A stretch of 64,000 nt of DNA from Alitta virens (GCA_932294295.1 OW028573.1:55888829-55952828); one strand, 5' to 3'; counted from the first letter of the stretch, positions 18,752 through 30,536 are shown. The notes: a model not told the origin generated them from the sequence alone. A program made the numbers and translations.

Positions 18752-20328
18752 CCCTGCAAACACAAGCATATTTTGACAATCTTGTCACAACAGTGAAACA
18801 ACAGTGAAAGTGTGGACCCTAGAAAAGTGTGCGGCAACATTTCTGATAATATTCCCAAAAACATTATGAATATTTTGTTAGAAAAATCAGATTATTTTTA
18901 TAAGTAACCCTTCCAATACAATATTGTGAGAATATTTTTACAGCATTGACATTTTTAACTAACATTTTGAGAGTATTGCAGATCATATTGTCACCACATT
19001 AAAGTGTCCACAGTAGAAACATTATTGCACATGTTTCCCTGAAACATAGCCAGAAGATATTCATGACATTGATATTATTGTATTGAACAAATACTGTGAC
19101 TACTTGCAGAACATATTGTCACAAGATTGAAGTGTGAACCCTGAACCCTTTTAAGCAATATTTTCCAAATATTAAGAACAAAGATTTTGACAATATTTTA
19201 TAACATTATTTAGATTTAATATATAAAATATAACAGCAACATGTCTGGAATAAGGAGAGAAAATCTTTATTTTCAAATGAACATTCGATCAGTATCTGGC
19301 AGTTATCAATTTCAACAAAACTGCAATTAGTTCCTTTAATGCTGAATATATAAATGCAATAGTTGGTGAGCATTGTTGTCAGTCAGGCCCATGATTAGGT
19401 CCACCTCTACATCAGCATACACCTCTGAAAATTATAATTAAAAAAAAAGTTTAAATTGAAACTCAGCATAAGCTATATATTATTTACATTTGCATGACAT
19501 CAGTGACTGTGTTGCCATCCATTTATGATATTGCAAATTCTTTAGGGGCTGACCGGGCAACAAACAAATCACATTTCGAAGGGAATTAATCTTAATTTGT
19601 TTTCTACAATGACTTATCACTGACAAAGCTACACAAAATAACAAAAATACCAACCTATTTCGCAGATGTTCTCTGATTTTGTTGCACGACTTGAAAACTC
19701 TCTCCATATGAAAATGGCTACCAGATGCATATAATCCCTAGATGGCACTTGTAAATTTAAATTAATATTTTCATAATGTGAATAAAAACATTGCAGCAAT
19801 GTTTTTAATGATATTTTTTTAAATATTGCACAGACATCATTACAACATACATATTATCATTTACCTAATGTTTTGACAATATTATTTGAGCATAATGTAA
19901 CATTATGATAGTGTGGACCTAAAAATACTTGCAGCAACATCATTAATCATATTATAACAAAATATTATGGAAATAATAGCAGAACACATTTTCATAAGGT
20001 GAATAAAATCCTTCTTGCAATGTGTTTAAAAACATATTTAAAAAATATGGCAACAGATATTTTTAAGACATCCACATTATCATTCAAATTATGTTGTGGC
20101 TATATTATTTGAGCATAATGTAACAATATGAAAGTGTGGACCCTAGAAATGCTTGCGGCAATATTATAAATCATATCATCAAGAAACATTATCAAAATAG
20201 TTTAACCATGTAAATTATATTATAGAATGTTGTCTCAACATTTACACAATCTGTTTTGGAACATTTTTTGTCAAATATTGTCCCAATGAGTGTGCTAATA
20301 TTATTCAAAAGTTGTCGTGTTTGCAGGG
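18752..20328. mobile_element. TA-flanked DNA transposon (1,577 bp) nested in the LINE
   Basis: The ends are CCCTGCAAACAC (18752) and its exact inverse (ending 20328), both flanked by TA at 18750-18751 and 20329-20330. The match extends outward through ACTA, giving 16 identical bases. Removing the insert and one TA restores one continuous LINE reading frame (…ENDT LVTNPVEVTN…), which supports the boundaries. The interior is AT-rich with degenerate internal repeats of the word GTGTGGACCCTAGAAA near 18812, 19912 and 20137. I see no transposase, so it is non-autonomous. Confidence 0.8.
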
Positions 20329-20610
20329 TAGTGTGTCATTTTCAAATAGAGTGATTGTGTGATTTTGTTTTATTTGTCATGAGGGGATTGATCAATTGCC
20401 AGAAGTGTTTACCTTTGGTATTAGATGTATTGCAATATTTATCAAAGTAATTACTGAGTGATGACCTCTTTAGTTTGTTTCCTTTGTTTCTTTGCTTTCT
20501 GAGTTCATGCCAATTTTCTTGACTTCTAACTTTGTTAAATATCCTTCTTAGGGCTGCATTACATTAACAGATATTTTTAGGTTGTCATTCATGTATGGTA
20601 ATTGATTTTT

Positions 20611-20910
20611 TTAAATTAATCTTTGTTTCATTGGAGCACTTTTGTTTATAATTTCTGATAGTAAAGTATTATGAAACCGTAACTGATCATCTACATTATC
20701 AAATACTTGGAAAATGTGAAAAGGTGCTGTGTCCAGATCATTTAGGTAATCATTTTCACTGAAATATTTTAAAGATCGTAATGAATATTTAGGTTCATTT
20801 GAAGGACACAGGATTCTTGTGGCAGCGCTTGTGTAGTTATGAAAGTCACTTATACCAAGCGGAACATTTACAGTTTGCTGAATAGAGTTTGAAGAATTTG
20901 TAAGAATCAC
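20611..20910 (-). pseudogene. LINE endonuclease fragment
   Basis: This 99-residue open piece belongs to the C-terminal part of an APE-type endonuclease of the split LINE (DVILTNSSN-like start, then a conserved-looking GISDFHN stretch). It is a broken remnant. Confidence 0.6.
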
Positions 20911-21726
20911 ATCAAGTAGTGTCGGGTTTTTTAGACTTTAAAGGTGGGGCCTTTAATAATTTGTTTCAAATCGTACATATCACATATTTGTGAAAGAGGA
21001 TTACCTATCATATATACATGTTGGCTTTCTAAGTAGCACTTTTTAGCATTGATTCAATTGCGCTTGCTCTACAATGAACTTGGAAAATTTGGAGGTTTAT
21101 ATATATGTGTAAAGAAACTATTTCTGATATTTGTTTTAACTTGTATCACTACGCTTTCAATACCATCACTGTTTATGGCTATGTCAGATCTATTTTTATG
21201 AGGTATATTTTGTTTAACATAACATAGCAAGCCACCTCCATGGGCATTTCTGTCTATACAAAAGTATCAATATCAAACTGTCCATATGGGTATGAATCAT
21301 CGATTTTAGTCTCTGATATGAAGAACATGTCAGGTACACCTTTCCTTAAAATTTTGTTAATTTCAACAAACTTACCAGACAGACTATTGACATATATTGA
21401 GATGAGAAAATATTAGTTTCTTGGCATGTTTCTCACAGAAAGCTATTATTACAGTGTTTGGATTGCATGGTACTCGGTTATTAACAGATTCTGTGCTATC
21501 TGTTACATCTGCAACATGACTCGGTACATTGTTACTGGTAGGGGGACTAACATATCTCTGGAAATGTTATGAACAATGGTATAGTTTGAACATGATTCAT
21601 GACTATCATTATTATATACATTAATATTAACTTCAACATTTGATTCATTTGCAGTAAAACCTTATTGAGTATTCAAATTAACATAACGACAGCCAACCGA
21701 CCAAATGGAATTTTTTGCTTGAATAT

Positions 21727-22180
21727 TGCTTGAATATTGTTTCTGGGGTCCTTAGAATCAGTCTTGGTAGGTCGGTTGGTCGGTTGGCTGTCGACCGAAA
21801 ACCAACTTTCGGTCAAGTAAATGGAATTTTTCTCAAGTAAATGGGCTTGTATGCAAAAATGAAGCAATGAAAACTTAGTTCTAATGCTTGAATATTGTTT
21901 CTGGGGTCCTTAGAATTAGTCTTGGTAGGTCGGTTGGTCGGTTGGCTGTCGACCGAAAACCAACTTTCGGTCAAGTAAATGGAACTTTTCTCAAGTAAAT
22001 GGGCTTGTATGCAAAAATGAAGCAATGAAACTTAGTTCTAATGCTTGATTATGGTTTCTGGGGTCCTTAGAATTAGTTTTGGTAGGTCGGTTGGTCGGTT
22101 GGCTGTTGGCCGAAAACCAACTTTCGGCCGATTTTTCTCAAGTAGACAGGGTTTAATGCAATAATGAAGTGAAATGAAAT
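21727..22180. repeat. Satellite-like array, three units of about 157 bp
   Basis: Units begin TGCTTGAATATTG at 21727 and 21885 and TGCTTGATTATGG at 22042. Each carries GGTAGGTCGGTTGGTCGGTT and, further on, ACCGAAAACCAACTTTCGG, giving internal self-complementarity. A partial inverted piece lies just left (21681-21716). Short frames in successive units encode the same peptide and are artefacts of the repeat. Confidence 0.85.
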
Positions 22181-22220
22181 TTACTGTGGCTGCTTTATAA
22201 TTTCTTAACATATGACAAGT

Positions 22221-22366
22221 TCAAGTAAACGCCAAGTAGCCAGCGCCAAGTAGCTATCTTCAAGGCCACTCAAGTAAATGCCAAGTAGCCAGTGCCAGGT
22301 AGCTGACTTCAAGATATTTCAAGTAAATGCCAAGTAGCCAGCGCCAGGTAGCTGACTTCACAGATC
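22221..22366. repeat. Three-unit tandem repeat, about 49 bp
   Basis: Units beginning TCAAGTAAA(C/T)GCCAAGTAGC occur at 22221, 22270 and 22318. They share the word CAAGTAAATG with the 157-bp array beside them, so both arrays may come from one locus. Confidence 0.75.
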
Positions 22367-22955
22367 TCTATAAGTCACTGGTGGTAAAACAAAATTCATA
22401 TTTCTGCGGTAATTAAGTACTTTCTGTAAGCTGACCAATCGTCATGAACTATTTGACTGCCAGGTTTCACACATTTTTTAATTATCATCTACAGTGACAA
22501 AGTATGTCTTACGAGATCCACATTGTACAAGGCCAAAAATCCAAATTATCTGGGTGGGCGCTTCTCTATTGTATTTTTGTCTTTTACCAAAGAGGCTTTC
22601 GATCATCTATCTCGACAATGTCCATATTTCTTCCACATCAGTTTCCACAACAGTATCTTCCATAATTATGATAATGCTGACTATTTTGCTCCGAAGTTTG
22701 GAATACATATGCAAAATGCTAACACGTGATCTTGTAGGCAACAGCATGTGAGCACAATCCACGAAAGTCAAGGCTTACGAAATAAAACAGTAAAAATTGC
22801 TTCTGAATTGGAAAATTCGAATTCAACTATTTGTAATAATACCTTAAACAGTGACCAATCTCTGATAGACTTGGTCTTCTTACATTTGGAGCATATCCAT
22901 CTTTCATTGCATTTTTCGACATTGACAACCTTAGTATATATACTCATGTAGATAT
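22367..22955. other. No gene recognised
   Basis: Overlapping short frames on the plus strand (22494-22951) have no recognisable domain. The stretch ends in a TATA microsatellite at about 22950-22968, which is the tail of the next LINE. Confidence 0.4.
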
Positions 22956-24880
22956 ATATATATAGATTTTATTGACATGTAAAATATCATAAGTGATACA
23001 TATGTCATTCAGTTAAAAGATAACATGAAAGAGACATTAATGTAAATACAGAAAGCAATAAAATTTCAATAATCAAGGTTCCAGCCACCAAGTTAACTTA
23101 TAATACGTGTTTAAAATCCACATACACAATAGAAAAAAAAAAAAAGCCGCTAATAAAAACATTTCACTCTTAAAGTCCAAAACATGACAAGCACATCATA
23201 ACTAATAAACTAATAAACTAAATTAATAACTGTGTGGATACAGGAGATGGTTTTCTCTACACATCGGCTTGAAGGAGAAACTTTCCTAAACTATTTAATA
23301 TCTCAGGTTCCTTGTTTGTCATTATTGCTGTAAACTTAGTTATATCATCTAGAGACAAGAAGTTGTTAATAAATTTAGTTGCATTCAAAAAAAGGTTAAC
23401 ACGGTGTTGCTCATTACCAGGACAGACAATCAAACAGTGAATTTCGTCTTCTACAAAGTTTAACGTACACTTTTCACATATTCTATTTGGAGCAGGAATT
23501 ATTGGTTTATGGTGTTGACCTGTTTCAATCTTCAGGCTATGTGAACTTGTCCTAAATCTAGCTATTTTAGTTAACACTTTGCGAATTTGTTGCAATTCAA
23601 GATAAGGTTGTATTCTACAATCAGTTTTAAATAGTTTATATGTCCTAAGTTTTGGTTGTTGTGAACTGTCATTTATTGCATTTATAAGTCGCTCATGTTC
23701 GGCTTCATAGAGTCTTAGTTTCACTGTGTTAGAGATATTATCAATGTCAAAGTTTCTGAGGTTACTAATATCATATTCAATGTTGCAGTTATTTAATACA
23801 TGACACACTTTACTGAACCAGTTATTTCCATTTACTGCATTCACATAAATTTCCTTCTGAAAATTTAAACATTTCTTAAGTAAACTGTCATCAGGTGCTC
23901 TTTCCAATCTTATCCAGTAATTCACCATTCTAATTTTCTGTCTGACATGCAATGGGAATCTACCTGTTTCACCATAGACTGCTAAAGATGGTGTTTGTTT
24001 TCTAACTCCTAATATGTTTTTAAGATATGCAAGTTGCAAATTTTCTAATTCAGGCATAGATTTTTCACTTGTCCATATTTCACTATTGTACTCCAGGATA
24101 GGTAAAATATAGGTATCAAACATTCGAAGAGATAGCATGGGATCGATTTTTCCTAATGCTTGTTTTGAATCACCTTGCAGTGCAAAGAGCGCTTTATGAG
24201 CTTGTGTTGAGAGGTATTCCGTCATCTTGCTATGTATTCTACGCTTATTAGTAAGCATATGGCCAAGATATTTGAAGCTGTCAACATTTACTAGTTTTTC
24301 CCCATTACAGAAGAAGGTGCTTATTGCTTTGTTACCAATCTGCATCACTTTGGTTTTACTAACATTTACAATAAGGTGCCATTTTTTACAGTAATTATGA
24401 AGTGAATTTATACTATTTTGCATGCAATTAGGAGAATCAGCTACAAGTGCGATGTCATCGGCATACAATATATGTGTAAGAGTAAAATCACCTAATGTTA
24501 TTCCATCTGATTTTTCAAGATGATCGGGTAGATCTGACATAAATTCATTGAATAATTTTGGGCTGAGGATTCCACCTTGTAATACCCCACATTTGCTGTC
24601 AATAGAACCACCGGTATTACCACCTTGATTTACTCTTGCTTTTGCCTTATCATACATACTAATGATAACCTTGAGCATTTTGTCACCAATATTCTGCTGC
24701 ATCAATTTGTAGTACAAAGCATTTCTATTAATGTAATCGAATGCTTTAGTAAAATCAACAAAGCACAAGTATACAGGTTTTCGCATTGCTTGTTGGTAAC
24801 TTATAACTGTGTCAAGAACAAAGACACAGTCAGTAGTGCTTGACCCAGGGGTAAACCCAAACTGATATAGACATATCAAC
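22956..24880 (-). mobile_element. 5'-truncated LINE with open reverse-transcriptase frame
   Basis: This minus-strand non-LTR element has its 3' end near 22956-22975 (AATAAAATC followed by a TATA tail). The 5' truncation is near 24880, inside the RT, where sequence changes abruptly to minisatellite. Its RT type differs from the degenerate LINE at 17-21 kb, having GVLQGGILSPKLFN instead of GVPQGS. Clade is undetermined. Confidence 0.8.
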
Positions 24881-25002
24881 ATTGACATATTGGCACAAAT
24901 ATAAGACAGTCTAAGCCATTGACCCATTGACATTAACAGTTCTATGGTCAATGTTCTTCCACTGACATTGACAGAGATGCATTGTATAACTGTCATTGAC
25001 AA
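23257..25002 (-). pseudogene. LINE reverse transcriptase, C-terminal open frame (truncated ORF2)
   Basis: The frame is 581 codons. Residues 1 to about 46 come from the minisatellite upstream and are not LINE protein. RT motifs follow: QFGFTPGSSTTDC at 47-59, FVDFTKAFD at 81-89, GVLQGGILSPKLFN at about 139-152 and YADD at 180-183. After the RT there is a thumb-like region, and near the end a C-X2-C...H-X4-C knuckle (CEKC ... HCLIVC) common at LINE C-termini. The endonuclease and RT N-terminus are missing, so it should be inactive in spite of the long open frame. The open frame suggests a fairly young insertion. Confidence 0.85.
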
Positions 25003-25175
25003 ACTATTTATACTGTCTTGTCATGTTGAATGTTCTAATTCATTGACACATTGACACTGACAGAGAAGAGATGCATTGTATAACTGTCATTGACAAACTA
25101 TGTATACTGTCTTGTAATGTTGAAAGTTCTAATCCATTGACATATTGACATTGACAAAGAATAGATTGTCTGTGT
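24880..25175. repeat. Minisatellite rich in CATTGACA words
   Basis: Degenerate units contain CATTGACACATTGACACTGAC-like strings (shorter words are repeated). Two clear copies of GATGCATTGTATAACTGTCA occur near 24975 and 25070. It abuts the truncation point of the LINE. Confidence 0.7.
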
Positions 25176-25481
25176 CTATGTGTCTATGAACTGTAGTAAG
25201 GCTACTCCTAACCATCAACATATGATGCCCCAATAAAATATTGATTTATATTCTCTGGTGTGATATGAAAAAAAATGAAAAAAAAAAAACATAAAAAACT
25301 GTCGAGTTGGATTTGAAAATATGTGAACCATAAATTCCTCTAGCTAGTTACTGACAGAAAACAGCTCTCATCTTGCTCCCACAATTTTTATTTTACTCCA
25401 AGTGCACGGTCTTCTGGGTTGATGACATTACAATTGGCCTATATGATGATTTCAACATTGGCTCTATTGATGTCACAATAA

Positions 25482-25503
25482 TGACATCACAATGGTGATG
25501 TCA
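25482..25503. repeat. 9-bp inverted repeat containing TGACATCA half-sites
   Basis: TGACATCAC (25482-25490) and GTGATGTCA (25495-25503) are exact reverse complements with a 4-base spacer. The pair lies just outside the left inverted repeat of the X-box-rich element. Confidence 0.6.
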
Positions 25504-25508
25504 TAGTC

Positions 25509-28500
25509 ATAGATGAGCGACCAGAGGGCTAAAAGAGGCTTATTTAAGAAGTTCTGTGACCCCGAGAGCCAGATGGCTAAATGAACCATCATTTTAACCA
25601 CCTGAATCTGCACTTCTGGTTTTTTAAGTCATAAGTATCAGAACTGGTGCAGTTTTCTGCTATGGTTGTTACCATGGCAACACTTTACAAAACCTGGCAT
25701 ACTAATCCTTGTTGATATTTTTGTTGATAAATCACTGGTAATTGCTTTAAACAGAAAACCAACTTTGGGTTAGTAACAGCTAAATAATGAACTTTAACAG
25801 ATTGTAATGCAGAATACATGATCAGGCCTACATAGTTTCCATGGCAACTGTTTGCACATGCACATATCCTTAGAAATAACCAATGACCTTATTTCAAGCT
25901 TTTTAACTAAATAATTATTGGTGATAGTAAAGTGAAAAATATATCCAGTTGAAAACAAAACACATGAGGCCATATTACAGTAAGTTTCAGGTGAGTGCTT
26001 AAAAGACTGTTGCCATGGTAACATGAATTATAAATTTCAAATAAATTTGCCAGTTTGTTAATGATATTAATATTGAAGAGTAGGATTGAGATATGAAGCT
26101 AGTTTTATTTAAAAATGAGTTGACAATCAACCCAATAACATGTTCTGGTGATACAGCAACCTGAAATATTTCAACCTGGTATCCATGGCAACCCCTGTGT
26201 TCCCATGAGATGCTTGTAGACAATGAAGAGCAAGCAAAAATTGGTTGAATGTTTGATTTGGACAAAAAGAGGCAAATCTTATACCTTGGGCATGGCAATT
26301 TTCTCTGTACTTTCTATTTTAAACATAAAACCCTGTCCACAATAAAAGAACCATGTATCATTGAAACATGTTTACAAAGTCTGGGATCCAAGGAGCTAAA
26401 TTAACAGTTTAGCTCACACTAAAAAGGTGGATGGACATTCCCATTAGAATTGGTCAATTCTGATTTTGAACCAGAGGATGCAGTCGAAAAAATAGATTTG
26501 TAAATTGGTTACCATGGCAACCAAATCTGAATTTCAGTGTGCTTCATCAAAACCCATTTTTCAGTGACGTACACCAAATACTTAGGTCTCTGAGCTAAAA
26601 AATTGTTACAGTTATGAAACTTGCACAATGATAAAGGGGGTCAATACCGTCAGTTTTGGATATGGACCCACCAGCAAAAACTTCCTGTTATTGAGCATGG
26701 TTGCCATGGAAATTTGAAATGAAATTTGAATTTTTCAGCATTACCCGGAAAATGTGAAATAACAAATTTCTGTAATCCACAGCTTCACTTAATGCTATAG
26801 AATTAGTATCAAAGGATAGATGGAATGCAAATATGGTAAAAATCATGGAGGTCAAAGTTTAAGGTCACCAATGGAATAATGCCAAATATGGAATATCTGG
26901 CAATTTTTCTGTCTGTCATTTCAAGGGTATATTAATTCACAGCTAGCACCATGTGACAGAATATCCCACAAATGGCATATCACATATGAACATTTATGAA
27001 GAGTACTTTCTTATGAAACCATGCTTCTGGTATCCATGGCAACCAAATACATTGCTATGGCTGTCTCATTGCCAACTCATACTGCACGGAGTGAGTTGCT
27101 GTTTACCGGAAAAATCTGAAATAAATTGATCCATCGTGTAAAAGATTTAGTTTAAAGTAAAAATTTGAACAGCACTATGTTTATTGATTTACATAGGATA
27201 ATGACCTACTTGTCAGAGGTCAAGGTCACCAATAGAATTATGCCAAATAAGGAAACCTGTCAATTGTTTGGTTATTCAAATGATATCTTATTTAACAGCT
27301 AGCACTACGAAACAGAAAACCACACATTGTCAAATAGACGGCTATGAAGAGTAATTTTTAAGACACCCAACTTTTAGTATCTATGGCAACCAAATGTTGC
27401 TATGGCTGTGTGGTTACTAACTTATACTGCACTGAGGGAAATTACATTTACAAGGAAAATCGGGAAAAACTTGACTCATGTTTTGAAAAAATTTGTTTCA
27501 AGTTGAAATTTAAACAGTACTACTAAGTTCCTCTATTACCATAATGAAATGATATGTGGGTCAAAGGTCAAGGTCACCAAGGTGTATTCCAAATATGAAC
27601 ATTTTGGCAATGTTTGGTTTTTATATATATTCATGGAATATATATTAACACTGTCTCGAGTTTCTGTTGTTGTCTAGAACTAAAAACTGCCTTTAGGCCC
27701 TAAAGACAGTTATCTAGAATTTTGGTAATATTTATTTTGGGAATATATATTAAAATTACAGATGTCTCCTGCCAAACTGTCAGGAATTAAAAAACTTGTA
27801 TAAATGTTATGTTAACAAAATTATAGCCTTGGCAACCAGATTCAAGTATCAAAAATATTCTCAGGATTGCTGGAGCATCTGTTCGACAATATATGACATT
27901 AAACAACACTACCCTAATAGGCCTTGTCATTCATTCATTATCCGTATACGAAAATCCTAGCATATTTTAAAAAAATTGCCATTTCCATGGAAACCTGCTT
28001 ATTTGAGAATGTTAAAGCATCAACTTCTTCACTTCTTCCTAGCCATAATTCCATGCTTTAAATTCATCAGTTAACTATATGTTTAACAATATGACACAAC
28101 AACCTTCTTCAAAATTGGCACTATGCAAAAAATTTATGGAAAGTAGGGTTACCATGGTCACCATTTTCACTTAAATATACATATGTTCACATAGAGTCTT
28201 ATTGGAGAGCCAATGATGTTGGCTTTTTTTTCATCATCACAGCTATTTTAGAGATTTTTCGTGAAAGATCTATGTAAGGTGAAGCTATTTCAAAATAAGT
28301 GTCAAATGATTATGAATGTTTCCATGGCAACTAGTGCAATGGCTGATCAGTATTGGTTTAAAATGTGTTAGGCCATCTTTGGTACTTCAAAACCTGATGC
28401 AATGTTATTACTTATTAATATTCAGAAAGCCGCAATATCAATATAAATGGAAAAATACGGTCCATGATTTCATCAATTGGTTTCCATGGAAACAGTTGTC

Positions 28501-29851
28501 TCTTACAAATTTTTTTAATTTTCTTTTCATGGCATATCCCAGAAGTTGACATTCTTGCAAACATTTTTATGTATAAAACTTGTGGGGTCGTCTCCAAAAT
28601 GGGCCTACTGTAGCTCTACTCTTACAGAATTTTCTCAACTGACTGGTATTCAGTGGTTAGTAAAGCAATAATTAGGTGTTACCATGGTGACTATATGACA
28701 AAGTGTCAAACAGAGATGTCAATTTTTATATCATTCCATTCATACAATAAACTGGAGTAGTCCCCTATGAAGGAAACAAGAGTCAGTTTTTTGCTATGTT
28801 ATGGCAGTATAAGGGATGTTCACAAAATCATGGGAATAACTTCCTTATTTGGTGATAAGCTAATGTCATAATTTACATGATTCTCCAATCCCTTAATGAC
28901 CCACTTGCTGTACACCCCTGTGTTTAACTTACTCTATGATGCCAGTTTTGAGTTTTATTAAATAATTCAGTCAATTACGGAAATGGTGGTATGACCTTTT
29001 TAAAAACAGTAAGGAAGACCCGTTGCTATGCATGTAAACAAACTATATTTATCTTGGCTACCAGACTTAAATATTCACAAGAACTTTCTTTACACAATAT
29101 ATCAAAATAGACTACATTGCACCTATAATCTGTGCTATTTTTTGTCAACAAATGGCTGTTTTCATGGAAACCTACCAATTAAAAAATGAAAATTTGGTAA
29201 CTTCTTGGAAATTTACTCTATCCTAGCCAGAGTTTGATGCATTGAATTCATCTATTAACAATATTTTCAACAATACAATGTTACAATCTTCTCTCAAAAT
29301 GGCATATTGCTTAAAAAATTGAGAGGTTTGGTTACCTTGGTGACCATTTTCCAACTAAGAATACACTGGAAGTCTACAGATAAGGTATTGTTAGAAAGAC
29401 CATAATGTTAGCTTTTTCAATCATGAGAGCGAAAGCAAACTTTTTCTCAATTATTTACATAATAATGCAAAGAAAGTCGAGCTATTTCAAAAAAAGTCTA
29501 AAATTATGTTATGAGTTGTTTCCATGACAACCTGGGCAATGTCAGATGAACGACCACTGAATAATTTTTTCCAGATATGATCATTGCTTGAATTTAGGCT
29601 ATACAATTTTTCCTAACTTTAGTAGCCTGGTCACAATAAACGTTTTCATTGTAATTTTCATATTCCTGAAAATTGCTGACATGGTTACCATGGTAACTAA
29701 ATTGCCAAGTTGTGCACCAGTTTTGACTTTTAAGACCAACCAATCTGAATAGCTTAAGTCTTCACGATTAAAATTATGCATAATATGCCCGGGCCATCTG
29801 GCTCTCGGGGTCACAGAATCTCCAAAAATTGGCCCCTGGCCGCTCATCTAT
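25509..29851. mobile_element. 4.3-kb inverted-repeat-bounded element carrying 17 X-box-like palindromes
   Basis: The left end (25509-25577) and the inverted right end (29793-29851) share ATAGATGAGCG, CCAG(A/G)GG, and 26 identical bases starting TTCTGTGACCCCGAGAG. TA lies next to GATGAGCG on both sides, so a TA target duplication is possible (element 25512-29848). There is no transposase or other gene inside. The interior is built of diverged internal duplications, and nearly every repeat keeps a GTTNCCATGGNAAC-type site. A non-autonomous DNA transposon with an internal repeat array is my best reading; superfamily unknown. Confidence 0.65.
25668..29697. promoter_or_regulatory. Cluster of 17 RFX/X-box-like sites
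   Basis: Fourteen-base sites of the form GTTNCCATGGNAAC begin at 25668, 25835, 26009, 26179, 26508, 26700, 27030, 27377, 27981, 28148, 28318, 28480, 28678, 29158, 29331, 29518 and 29684. The last, GTTACCATGGTAAC, is a perfect palindrome; most others have one to three departures. The pattern matches the published RFX-family X-box. Sequence around the sites is more diverged than the sites. Binding is inferred. Confidence 0.7.
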
Positions 29852-30195
29852 CAGGCCTTTCAATCATTTTATTCAATATTTTGTGAAACTATTTTTTCTT
29901 AGAAACCTGTATTAATTTTTTTGTCTAGAATGACAGGTTACCTTTCAGTATGTGACTGGCCATATTTTCACAAAATTAAAATTTGATATTGACTCTGACT
30001 CAAAATACATTGCGTCAACAAGACAAACATGGCGGCAGGAAAATAAACAAAATCTTGCCAATCATTTATGAAAATTCTTTTTCTATCATTTTTCAGATAA
30101 AATAATCCAGAATTTTTTTTAGCAGACCTAAAATAGAGTTCCCACAGTTTAGACTTGGGCATCTGTCCAGCCTCAAATCTGAGGTTGGATAAGAT
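29852..30195. other. No gene recognised
   Basis: This is AT-rich sequence between the X-box-rich element and the minisatellite. No conserved reading frame is seen. Confidence 0.4.
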
Positions 30196-30199
30196 GTCT

Positions 30200-30425
30200 G
30201 AACTCAGTTCCTATAGGACCCAGCCCTAGATAGTCCCTATTTAGTTCCTACATGTTTTGAACCTAGGTCCTAGACAGTTCCTAGACAGTTCCTAGACAGT
30301 TCCTAGCTGGTTCCTAGATAGTTCCTAGATAGTTCCTAGATAGTTCCTAGATAGTTCCTATATGTTTTGAACCTAGGTCCTAGACAGTTCCTACACAGAT
30401 CCTAGACCGTTCCTAGACACTTCCT
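30200..30425. repeat. 11-bp minisatellite, TAGATAGTTCC-type units
   Basis: More than a dozen units of TAGA(T/C)AGTTCC run in tandem. A longer word, ATGTTTTGAACCTAGGTCCT, occurs twice (near 30252 and 30363), giving a higher-order period of about 111 bp. The core AGTTCCTAGA recurs in the terminal arms of the units that follow. Confidence 0.85.
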
Positions 30426-30536
30426 TAATTCATAATTAGTCCCATTGACACCACATAAAAGTTAAAGATATGGACTAGCCATTGAATAAATTGTTCATTT
30501 ATATATTTTCCCTGATAGAAAAATATTTTCAGGAAT

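Larger units (their letters stand above)
17275..21430 (-). mobile_element. Degenerate LINE (endonuclease + RT), split by a nested transposon
   Basis: The minus-strand LINE runs from about 21430 to its 3' tail at 17275. Endonuclease pieces are visible: MFFISETKI near 21310-21340, and the frame 20611-20910 with VILTNSSN-like and SDF motifs typical of the endonuclease C-terminal end. RT pieces lie below 18751, with GVPQGSLLGP read around 18350-18380 and DLSKAFD near 18530-18550. The RT C-terminal region is at 17583-17930 (NKRAIRLV; SFRSIMYQGAMIWNSL). Frameshifts and stops break it. The 3' end is a (TATCT)n tail. This is a CR1/Jockey-like layout. It is interrupted from 18752 to 20328 by another element. 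Confidence 0.8.

Noticed and set aside
18749..20333. CACTA-type transposon with a 3-bp GTG target duplication
   Set aside because: The 16-bp match beginning ACTA allowed this reading, but only a TA duplication restores the interrupted LINE frame.
21673..22025. Two similar short proteins on the minus strand
   Set aside because: They come from successive units of the 157-bp tandem array, not from duplicated genes.
22494..22951. Plus-strand frame with a TKEAFDHL string resembling the RT motif DFxKAFD
   Set aside because: No other RT motif lies around it in any frame, so the similarity is probably chance.
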